From NCBI GenBank assembly GCA_020849195.1, contig JADLGT010000218.1, positions 1-7,189 of the forward strand: a stretch of 7,189 bases of DNA, written 5' to 3'. The DNA comes from Bacteroidia bacterium. GTDB lineage: Bacteria; Bacteroidota; Bacteroidia; JABDFU01. Position numbers and translations under genes: made by a program. The stretch's first letter is position 1. The number at the start of each line of letters is the position of its first letter. Below, piece by piece: positions 1 through 6,841 of the stretch. The notes beneath the pieces were generated by a model. It made no database searches, had not been told where the DNA came from, and worked only from the letters and a program-made list of their open reading frames with translations.

Positions 1-90
1 ATGCCAGTTATCTGATTTTTCTCATAAATTACATTTCTTAACAAATTCAGCGGGGCATATAAATTACCTTTACTCTACAAATATTTTACA

Positions 91-1203
91 ATGAAAAAGG
101 CCTTTATAATATTGTTTATTTTCCTTGGCGGAATTGCATTATCACAAAGCAAACAGCCCGGTGATTCTTTAGGTTTACCCGGTGATAATTTGAATTTATA
201 CCTGGTTATGGATGCTTTTCGTGAATCTGAAACCCTCGAGGCATTTGAAAAACGGATCAATGACAAAGAAAATAAAATCAATAACCTGGATTTAAATGAT
301 GATGATAAAGTGGATTACATAAAAGTAACCGATAATAAAAACGGAGATTCACATTTAATCGTTCTTCAAACAGATGTAACCGAAAAAGAAAAACAGGATA
401 TTGCGGTTATTACCGTTGACAAAAATGATAAGGGAGAATATAAAGTTCAAATGGTTGGCGACCCTGAGTTGTATGGAAAGGATTATATTATTGAACCAAA
501 CGACAACAATGCCGGTAAAGCAAATTCTAACGTTTCACCTGCAAAATCAACAAAAAAGTCTGACACAACAGTAACGGCAGATGGCAAAACGGTTATCATT
601 AACAATACTACCAATAACTATTATTATAATAATGAAACTAAAGCTGATGATGATTATAAACCTGTTCCGCCAGTTCAGCAATGGGTAATTGTACAATATG
701 TTTATGCGCCAGCTTATGTTCCTTATTATTCTCCATGGTATTGGGGATACTATCCCCCATACTGGCATGCGTGGACCCCGTTCTTCTGGCATAATTACTA
801 TTGGCACCATCACCATCATTGGCATCATCATCACTTTTATTATCATCACTCTCCATATTTTTATTCGAAAAGCTATGCCACACATTATGCGCCACGCCGT
901 TCCATTTCTAATAATTACGTTGAAAAAAAGGCTAAAGGCAATTTCATAAAAAATTACAGTCGTCCCGACTTAGGTAAACCTCCGGTTGGCAGACCCAACC
1001 CCGGTTATCAGGGACCTCATAAAAATCCTCCTGTAAAAAATAATCCCGGCATTAATCCATATCCTAAGAACGGGCCGGTGAAGCAAGGGCCGGTAAAACA
1101 GGGGCCGGTTAAAACAGCACCTCCACAAAAAATAGGACCTAAACCCGGTGGTGGCGCTCCTGTACAACGGTCGGGAGGGGGAGGCGTTAAAAGAGGGCGC
1201 TAG
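91..1203 (+). CDS. Exported His/aromatic-rich protein of unknown function
   Basis: The 370-residue product starts with a classical signal peptide (residues 1 to about 18, MKKAF then a hydrophobic run ending ALSQS) with no lipobox, so it should be exported. Residues 35-136 form an acidic globular-looking domain of a kind I recall from uncharacterised Bacteroidota proteins; it holds a DxNxDxxxD loop (D67, N69, D71, D75) like a dockerin or EF-hand calcium loop. Residues 140-195 are a low-complexity Asn/Thr/Lys linker. Residues 197-262 are extremely rich in Tyr, Trp, Pro and His, with a cluster at 239-253 (five His, Trp, four His, then FYY and two His). The tail (290-370) is basic and rich in Pro, Gly and Lys. 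No enzyme motif is visible. The His cluster could bind Zn, Ni, Cu or heme, but that is inferred from composition. The stop overlaps that of the convergent receptor gene by 4 bp. The start is chosen because the signal peptide begins there; no Shine-Dalgarno sequence is seen. Confidence 0.85.
   Translation: MKKAFIILFIFLGGIALSQSKQPGDSLGLPGDNLNLYLVMDAFRESETLEAFEKRINDKENKINNLDLNDDDKVDYIKVTDNKNGDSHLIVLQTDVTEKEKQDIAVITVDKNDKGEYKVQMVGDPELYGKDYIIEPNDNNAGKANSNVSPAKSTKKSDTTVTADGKTVIINNTTNNYYYNNETKADDDYKPVPPVQQWVIVQYVYAPAYVPYYSPWYWGYYPPYWHAWTPFFWHNYYWHHHHHWHHHHFYYHHSPYFYSKSYATHYAPRRSISNNYVEKKAKGNFIKNYSRPDLGKPPVGRPNPGYQGPHKNPPVKNNPGINPYPKNGPVKQGPVKQGPVKTAPPQKIGPKPGGGAPVQRSGGGGVKRGR
1072..1116 (+). repeat. 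Three tandem 15-bp coding repeats (GPVKQ/T)
   Basis: Three units of 15 bp begin at 1072, 1087 and 1102, each opening with GGGCCGGT, and encode GPVKQ, GPVKQ and GPVKT at residues 328-342 of the His-rich exported protein. Third-position differences between units show the array is not a very recent duplication. It looks like a Pro/Lys-rich tail that grows by unit duplication. Confidence 0.85.
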
Positions 1204-3230
1204 TTCAGGTTTAGTCTCACTCCTCCGTAAAAACGAATACCCTGAACAGGTGCGTAGTTATAGGAAGGGTCAAATGTATATCCGTTGGGGTTTTCATTAG
1301 GATTATTGCTGTTTTTGTCGAAAGGATCATGAGGCCGCATTATTGGATTATCAGGAATAAAATTTAAAAGATTTTTTGCTCCAAAATAAATTTCCAGTTT
1401 TTCTTTTACAGTTTTGCTTATTTGAAGATTCAAAAGGCAAAACCAGGAAGAAAATTCAGGTCTGTAATCGTTCGGCAACGTTGGCAAACGCTGCGGGCCA
1501 TACCAATTACCTGTAATATCAACATTAAGATTGTATTTTGGAAACAGGTAGCCTAGGATTATGTTTCCGCTCCATTTCGGTGTTTGTAATTGCCAAACAG
1601 AAATGTTTTTCCCCATAGTATCCTTGTTTACACTTTGCACATCACAGTAAGTTACTCCCGTATTAAATTTAAACTTTCCCGTTCCTGCCAGAGAAACATT
1701 TAAGGAAGCACCACCCGAATATGCATAACCGTTAAGGTTATCGTAAATAACTTTGTTGGGGTCTATATCATAATTCGCAATTATTTTATTTGTAAAGTGG
1801 TAATAAAACATTGTATAATCCCACAATAACATTGAAGAACGCGTGAATTTCATCTTGTAAATTAAATTTAACGTCGCGTTATACGATTGTTCGGGCTTTA
1901 TTTTATTTACAAATTCAACTGTACGGGCGCCAGTTAAAGACGAATGATCTTCCGTAAAAACATTTACTGCTCTGAATCCTGTACCGGCATTAAGCCTGAA
2001 AATAAACTTATAGTTTGGCGACCACTTATATGCCATACGCGGCGAAGGAATTAACCGATATACTGAATGGTAGTCGGCTCTGAAACCGAGCAAAAACTTA
2101 TGCTTACTAAGAGAGTCAAGTATTATTTCGTCTTGCAAAAATATTCCGCCGGTGTGATTAGCTTCGTTCAATTCAGTAACCGGAGTGCTATCATCATACC
2201 ACAAATTTTTATATGTTATTCCTATTAACACGTCGTTTCTTTTTCGTTTACCTAATAGTTTATTCCAATACGTTTGGGAAAAAGCAGTTGATTGAAATGC
2301 CATGAAAGGCGTTGTACCATAATATGAATCCTGATCGTGAATATTGTATGAAAGTTAGGTTACAATTTTTTCCCGCAGCGGCCATTGGTATTTCGCAATC
2401 AACTCAGCTCTGTTTGTAAAAATGCTTTCTCCATAAATACTATCTCCTCCTCTAAATTCTTTATCCCAAGTTGTTTGTCCGCCCCACCTGTCTTCATAAA
2501 CATAGCGCGCTGCAATACTAGCCTCCTTGTTATTTTTACGGGTAAAATTTATTTTATTAAATGCTGAAACTCTTTTTTGTAAAGTGATATCCGTAAACCC
2601 ATCATTGTTTATATCTGCCACTTTATCATACCAAAAAGCGTTTGCTCCTACTAACCAGTCGGCCTTCTTCCCTAGTTTTATTTTTGTGCTTACGTCCAGG
2701 TTATTTTCCAAATAGGATGTGGCATAATAATCGAAATAAAATTTTGGTGCCAATGCAGGGTTTTTTGTGATAAGGTTTATTGTACCTCCCATAGATTCTG
2801 AACCGTATAGTGCGCCTGCTGGTCCTTTTGCAATTTCCAAACGCTCTATCATACTCGACGGAATTCCCATTAACCCATAAACAGATGAAAGTCCACTTAC
2901 AATTGGCATTCCATCAATCAGAATTAACGTATAGGGTCCTTCCATGCCGTTAATATGAATATCGCCCGTATTACAAACGTTGCAATTAATTTGTGGTTTA
3001 ACGCCATTTACCAATGAAGTAGCTTCAAACAAATTTGGTGTAGCTGTTTTTTGAAAAAGTTTTGGTGCAATGATATCAATATTAACAGGACTATCATCTT
3101 TGCTTATTTCTTTCAAAGTGCCCGTTATTACCACCTCATCGAGTTCTTTGTTTTGCAAAGTGTCTTTTTGCTTTTGGGAATAGGCATGAAAAGCAATGAG
3201 GAAAACCAGATATAACAGATAATTTTTCAC
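1200..3230 (-). pseudogene. TonB-dependent receptor interrupted by one in-frame stop codon
   Basis: Read from 3230 down to 1200 this is one frame of 676 codons plus the stop, broken only by TAA at 2355-2357 (codon 292). The N-terminal piece has a signal peptide (residues 1-19), a TonB-box-like segment (ELDEVVITGT, 29-38) and a plug domain (about 47-157) with NGMEGPYTLILIDGMP and the ALYGSESMGGTINLITK end. Next comes the start of the barrel, with a DxNxDGxxD loop (D206-D214). After the stop the same frame continues with LSYNIHDQDSYYG and further barrel strands to GVRLNLN, so neither a frameshift nor a deletion is needed. The ATG at 2303 is internal to the barrel, not a real start. The true start is GTG at 3228-3230; the frame has no ATG between it and the upstream stop. 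The plug has a CxxC (Cys83, Cys86). Position next to a DtxR-type regulator and operator suggests uptake of a metal or metal complex at the outer membrane; the ligand is unknown. Alternatives are a sequencing error or stop-codon readthrough. Confidence 0.85.
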
Positions 3231-3235
3231 CTTAA

Positions 3236-3243
3236 CAAAAATA
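3236..3243 (-). promoter_or_regulatory. Predicted -7 element of the receptor promoter
   Basis: The minus strand reads TATTTTTG here, a full match to the Bacteroidota -7 consensus TAnnTTTG. Only five bases separate it from the GTG start at 3230, so transcription would begin at or very near the start codon and the mRNA would be leaderless or almost so. No clear TTG-type -33 element is seen about 20 bp upstream; that interval carries the TTAGG/CCTAA half-sites instead. Confidence 0.55.
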
Positions 3244-3263
3244 CAATTACCCTAATTATTTTT

Positions 3264-3277
3264 TTAGGTATGCCTAA
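3264..3277. promoter_or_regulatory. DtxR-family operator palindrome, TTAGG-N4-CCTAA
   Basis: The sequence TTAGGTATGCCTAA has perfect 5-bp arms around a 4-bp centre (TATG). The TTAGG/CCTAA half-sites are those known for DtxR, IdeR and SirR-type operators, although the spacing differs from the 19-bp DtxR consensus. Another CCTAA at 3251-3255 lies 22 bp (two helical turns) from the one in the palindrome and also forms an inverted pair with the TTAGG at 3264-3268. The site is centred between the two divergent -7 elements and just upstream of a DtxR-family gene. It would therefore let the regulator repress itself and the receptor when metal is plentiful. The match and the position are seen; binding is inferred. 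Confidence 0.75.
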
Positions 3278-3283
3278 TTTTAG

Positions 3284-3291
3284 TATCTTTA
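3284..3291 (+). promoter_or_regulatory. Predicted -7 element of the regulator promoter
   Basis: TATCTTTA differs from TAnnTTTG only at its last base and ends four bases before the ATG at 3296, again predicting a leaderless or nearly leaderless transcript. The operator palindrome ends six bases upstream, so bound repressor would cover the promoter spacer. Confidence 0.5.
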
Positions 3292-3295
3292 CAGT

Positions 3296-3979
3296 ATGCT
3301 AAAAACATCTGACGAAAAATATTTAAGGGCTATTTATTCAGTTAGTCATTCCGAAAATAAACAAAAGGTGAGTTTAAGCGATTTGGCCTATTATCTCGAT
3401 TTAAAGCCTCCTACCGTATTGGAGAGGTTGCATGTGTTACAAAAAGAAAAATTTATCAGCTACACAAAAACCGAAGGCGTGGTGTTAACCAAGTCGGGAG
3501 AAAAAGAAGCGCTTAATGTGATCAGAAAGCACCGCGTTTGGGAAACCTTTTTACACAAGGTTTGCAAGTTTGGCTGGAATGAAGTACACGAAATGGCAGA
3601 ACAGCTTCAAAATGTAAATTCTGAAAAATTAATTGATCGTATATATACTTTGAGCGGCGAACCAAAGTTTGATCCTCACGGCGACCCCATTCCTGATAAA
3701 AGTGGGAAGTTGCCTGTAAGTGTCCGCCGGCCGTTATTAAACAGTATTGAGGGATGCCGATGTCTGGTGCTGGGTGTTAATGAAGACAGCGCAGAATTTT
3801 TAAATTACCTAACCGATTTAAATATTGGCCTGAACGAAAAACTTAGCGTAGAAAAAGTTTTTGGCTATGACGGATCTTTAAAAATAAAGTACAAAAACAG
3901 CGAAAGCGTAATTCTTTCTCCTAAGGTTGCTGAAAAGATTTTGGTTACCTGCACAAAACACGGTTGCGCCTGTAAATAA
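3296..3979 (+). CDS. DtxR/MntR-family metal-dependent transcriptional repressor
   Basis: The 227-residue protein has the three-part build of DtxR/IdeR regulators: a winged helix-turn-helix (about 1-65, recognition region around LKPPTVLERLHVLQ), a metal-binding and dimerisation domain (about 66-135, with RKHRVWETFL, WNEVHEMAEQ and FDPHGDPIPD) and a FeoA/SH3-like domain (about 146-218). Alignment by eye to DtxR keeps the ancillary-site ligands H79, E83 and H98. At the primary site the DtxR C102, E105 and H106 positions are E102, Q105 and N106; against MntR, H77 and E99 are kept while D8, E11, E102 and H103 become K, R, Q and N. The C-terminus ends CTKHGCACK (C219, H222, C224, C226), a possible extra metal or redox site. 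It faces the broken TonB receptor across a 65-bp region holding a matching operator, so autoregulation and control of the receptor are likely. Which metal it senses (Fe, Mn or another) cannot be decided from sequence. Confidence 0.93.
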   Translation: MLKTSDEKYLRAIYSVSHSENKQKVSLSDLAYYLDLKPPTVLERLHVLQKEKFISYTKTEGVVLTKSGEKEALNVIRKHRVWETFLHKVCKFGWNEVHEMAEQLQNVNSEKLIDRIYTLSGEPKFDPHGDPIPDKSGKLPVSVRRPLLNSIEGCRCLVLGVNEDSAEFLNYLTDLNIGLNEKLSVEKVFGYDGSLKIKYKNSESVILSPKVAEKILVTCTKHGCACK

Positions 3980-4085
3980 TTAGGTCCTTTTTAGCATGAC
4001 TTTCATCAACATGTTTTAATCGCAATTTTTATTATCTTACTGTATTTCTGCAAGTTAATACGTGATTTAAATTAGAATCTGTCTA

Positions 4086-4105
4086 AATACCGCGTTTGTG
4101 GTATT
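4086..4105. promoter_or_regulatory. Inverted repeat upstream of the FecA-like receptor gene
   Basis: AATACC (4086-4091) and GGTATT (4100-4105) are perfect 6-bp inverted arms separated by 8 bp. As RNA the stem could extend by one G-U and one C-G pair, leaving a GTTT loop. No T-tract follows, so it is a poor terminator for the regulator gene. It touches the predicted -33 element of the receptor promoter, which fits a DNA operator better. The protein that would bind it is unknown, and the half-site is not the TTAGG type. Confidence 0.4.
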
Positions 4106-4134
4106 GTCTGCGCACTGTCGCAAATCTATTTTTA
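4104..4134 (+). promoter_or_regulatory. Predicted Bacteroidota-type promoter of the FecA-like receptor
   Basis: TTG at 4104-4106 (-33 type) is followed after 20 bp by TATTTTTA (4127-4134), one mismatch from the -7 consensus TAnnTTTG. The start codon is 18 bases past the -7 element, giving a short leader. This suggests the receptor has its own promoter and need not depend on readthrough from the regulator gene. The rest of the 173-bp gap from 3980 shows only weak repeats and no convincing terminator. Confidence 0.5.
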
Positions 4135-4152
4135 CATCCAAGAACTAAGGTT

Positions 4153-6834
4153 ATGAAAAAAGGAATAATAAGTGCCGCAATACTAATTTTTAGCACATCG
4201 GCTTTTGCGCAACAAGCGAAAATAAAAGGAACAACCAAAAACGAATCTGACGGAACGGTGATGCCGTATGTGACGGTAAGTTTAGATAATAAGCAAAGTG
4301 TTTTCAGTGATGCAAAAGGTGAGTTTGAATTTTCCAATTTAAATGCGGGGCCGCACAAATTATCTTTTTCTTTTTTAGGCTTTACAATTAAAGAGGTTGA
4401 AACAAACATCGCCGGCGAAAACGAAGTTGTTGAACTTCCTCCGGTAAAACTTACATCAAGTGTTATTCAGATTAATGAAGTTGTGGTGAGTACAAGTCCG
4501 AACAATTATTCTTCGCGATACGACGGCTCTAATTTTATTATCTCATCAAAAGACATCATTCAATCGAAACCAATAGGAACAGAAGAGGTGCTTAAAAAAG
4601 TAGCCGGTATAAATGTATCGGGCGACATGGGAATTTCCAATCGCTTAAATGTGGGCATCCGCGGTTCGTATCCGCGCCGAGCAGTAAATATTTTATTGCT
4701 GGAAGACGGAACGCCAATTGCACCCGCTCCGTATTTAGCTCCCGAAGCATATTATAATCCGCCATCTGAAAGATTAGACGGGGTTGAGATTCTGAAAGGC
4801 GCCGACATTTTAACTTACGGAAGCAACACCATGTACGGTGTGGTTAATTACATTACAAAAAAACCTCCGCTTAAACCTACTCTTGGCGTTAATGTTATTG
4901 GCGGAGAAAACGGTTATAATTCGCAATACGTGACTTATGGCGGAACCTGGAATAATATTGGTGCGGAGATTCAGGTATTAAATAAACAATTCGACGGCTT
5001 CCAGGAAAATTCGCAATCGTCCATCTTTAACACTACTGCCAAAATTTATTCTGAATTAAATTCACGCTCATCGGTTTATCTAAAACTAAATTATCATCAG
5101 GAAAAATCAAAAGCAAGTTACAGCGCCTTAACTCCTTTCACATATAAAATTGATCCGAAACAAAATCCGTTTGATGCAGATGATTTATACACCAAGCGTT
5201 ACGCGGTAGATTTAATTTACAATTACAAAATTTCGGCTAACACTATTTTGTCAACCAAAGCCTACGCTTCACAATTTCAGCGCGACTGGTGGAGACAGGA
5301 AAACACTTTAATTAAAGCTTCAACAGCAAAATCATATTTGGGAGATGCTATTTACAACGACCGCTACTCATACTTAGACGGAAAAACTTTTGGTGCTGAT
5401 GATTACATCAGGGTTGGAAAAGTAGTAGCGGGTAAAGAAAGCACAAGAGCGCGCAACCGCATGTTCAGAATTGGCGGCGCACAGATGGCAGTAAAATACA
5501 CGCTTAATAGAGGTGAATTAAAAATGAATCTTGAAGTTGCGGTAAAAGCTCATTTCGAAACTTTCAATAACGTTGAGATTAAGAATGATTCGTCGCGTTT
5601 TTCGAGAAGCGGAATTATGGATAAAGAAAATTTTTATGAATTGTCGGCCTACTCAGCTTACTTGAAAGACAAATTCAGCTATAAAAAGTTTTCCGTTACG
5701 CCTTCCATCCGATATGAATGGGTTCAGATGTTTTCAATCGACAGATTCGCGGTTTCTAAATTAGCTAATAACGATGGCAGCAGATATTTCGGAAGCGACA
5801 AAAACATTTACTCAAGTATAATTCCGGGAGGAACTGTGGCTTATGATTTGTTAAGCAGTCCTGCCAATAACTTAACTGTTTACGCAGGCATCTATAAAGG
5901 CTACAATGCGCCGACAGCAGAAGTAGGCTTTTTAAACGTTGAAGACGGAATAGTTTCTACTCCATCGGCCAGCAAGCCAATTAACCGCGCCCCTGAGGTA
6001 AGTTTAAATTATGAAGGCGGATTTCGCGGCATGTTGTTAAAAGAATTTGCGGGGTTGCAAGTGGCGTACTTTAATAATAACATTACAAATTATTATTCTG
6101 CAGGAAGAAACGAAGCCTTCCAGACTTTGGGCGCAGTAAACATAAACGGGGTTGAAGCTTGCGTTAATTTAAATATTCATAAACTTTTAAAAACACAGGC
6201 GCACCAGATAACTTTAAGTTTTTCGGGAAGCATGATGCGCGGAAAAGTTCTTAGCGGAAAATTAAAAGATTCGGATTTATTAAAAGCTAAACACACCGAT
6301 GCCACCAAACAGGAATTGATTGATAAAATAAACGAAGAGAGGGACGGCTACGATGTTTATTATAGCGGCGCGGGAGGAAAAGACAGTTTAGTTTACGGCA
6401 ACTTAGCCTTTACCGATTTCAGCAAAATTAAGCGTCTTGATTTCGCCTTTGGAAAAAGCGGAATTGCAAACAACTCTATTCCGTATTTACCGCCTTATTT
6501 GTTTAACACAGGACTTTCATATTCATTTAAAGGATTTTCTGTAGACGTTAATATTAATTATGTGGCTAAGCAATATACCGACTACCTGAATTTCGAAAAC
6601 GAAACATCAGAGGGTGCAATTGGTTCGCTCAAAGCTTTCAGCACTATTGATGCAAACATTGCTTACTCGTTCTCGAATTTCAAAAGCAAATACATAAATG
6701 GTTTAAGTTTATTTGTTGCCGGCAAAAACTTAAGCAACGAGATTTATCAGGCATCACGATTGCACAGAGTTTCATCGGGAATTATGCCGGGGGGCTTCCG
6801 TTTGATTATTGGAGGTATAAAGTATAATTTTTAA
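4153..6834 (+). CDS. FecA-like TonB-dependent outer-membrane receptor with carboxypeptidase-D-regulatory-like domain
   Basis: The 893-residue protein is an intact TonB-dependent receptor. It has a signal peptide (1-19, ending AFA before QQ), a carboxypeptidase-D-regulatory-like beta-sandwich (about 22-99, with GEFEFSNLNAGPHKLSFSFLG) and a TonB-box-like INEVVVS (107-113). The plug (about 130-239) carries GIRGSYPRR, EDGTPIAPAPY and YGSNTMYGVVNYITKKPP. A long beta-barrel runs to the C-terminal GGFRLIIGGIKYNF, with the usual terminal Phe. The plug spacing GIRG..PR, L.DG.P..APY and YG....GVVN.IT resembles the ferric-citrate receptor FecA, so an iron chelate is a reasonable substrate guess, but the family is broad. 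No FecI/FecR sigma/anti-sigma pair is in view. ATG at 4153 is chosen because the signal peptide begins there and TAAGG lies just upstream; a longer frame from TTG at 4096 would put 19 unlikely residues before it and would overlap the promoter. It follows the DtxR-like gene by 173 bp on the same strand and converges on a LytTR gene with 7 bp between stops. Confidence 0.93.
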   Translation: MKKGIISAAILIFSTSAFAQQAKIKGTTKNESDGTVMPYVTVSLDNKQSVFSDAKGEFEFSNLNAGPHKLSFSFLGFTIKEVETNIAGENEVVELPPVKLTSSVIQINEVVVSTSPNNYSSRYDGSNFIISSKDIIQSKPIGTEEVLKKVAGINVSGDMGISNRLNVGIRGSYPRRAVNILLLEDGTPIAPAPYLAPEAYYNPPSERLDGVEILKGADILTYGSNTMYGVVNYITKKPPLKPTLGVNVIGGENGYNSQYVTYGGTWNNIGAEIQVLNKQFDGFQENSQSSIFNTTAKIYSELNSRSSVYLKLNYHQEKSKASYSALTPFTYKIDPKQNPFDADDLYTKRYAVDLIYNYKISANTILSTKAYASQFQRDWWRQENTLIKASTAKSYLGDAIYNDRYSYLDGKTFGADDYIRVGKVVAGKESTRARNRMFRIGGAQMAVKYTLNRGELKMNLEVAVKAHFETFNNVEIKNDSSRFSRSGIMDKENFYELSAYSAYLKDKFSYKKFSVTPSIRYEWVQMFSIDRFAVSKLANNDGSRYFGSDKNIYSSIIPGGTVAYDLLSSPANNLTVYAGIYKGYNAPTAEVGFLNVEDGIVSTPSASKPINRAPEVSLNYEGGFRGMLLKEFAGLQVAYFNNNITNYYSAGRNEAFQTLGAVNINGVEACVNLNIHKLLKTQAHQITLSFSGSMMRGKVLSGKLKDSDLLKAKHTDATKQELIDKINEERDGYDVYYSGAGGKDSLVYGNLAFTDFSKIKRLDFAFGKSGIANNSIPYLPPYLFNTGLSYSFKGFSVDVNINYVAKQYTDYLNFENETSEGAIGSLKAFSTIDANIAYSFSNFKSKYINGLSLFVAGKNLSNEIYQASRLHRVSSGIMPGGFRLIIGGIKYNF

Positions 6835-6841
6835 TTCCAGC

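Noticed and set aside
65..72. TACCTTTA as the -7 element of the His-rich gene
   Set aside because: One mismatch to TAnnTTTG and no -33 element at the right distance; in AT-rich DNA this is weak evidence.
1..90. Possible 3' end of an upstream gene
   Set aside because: Short open stretches exist in two plus-strand frames, but neither resembles a known protein end; the region is left as intergenic.
547..949. Several ORFs overlapping the His-rich stretch on both strands
   Set aside because: They are shadows of the CAT/CAC and TAT-rich coding sequence, with low-complexity Met/Ile or Asp/Asn products.
1200..2303. A separate gene starting at ATG 2303
   Set aside because: It has no signal peptide, TonB box or plug, and its frame continues upstream through barrel-like codons to the TAA at 2355; it is the 3' part of the interrupted receptor.
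3980..4030. Terminator of the DtxR-like gene
   Set aside because: There are short repeats (ATGA/TCAT, AACATGTT) and T-rich runs, but no stable GC stem followed by a T-tract.
4096..4152. N-terminal extension of the FecA-like receptor from TTG at 4096
   Set aside because: The extra 19 residues precede a perfect signal peptide and overlap the predicted promoter; ATG 4153 is far better.
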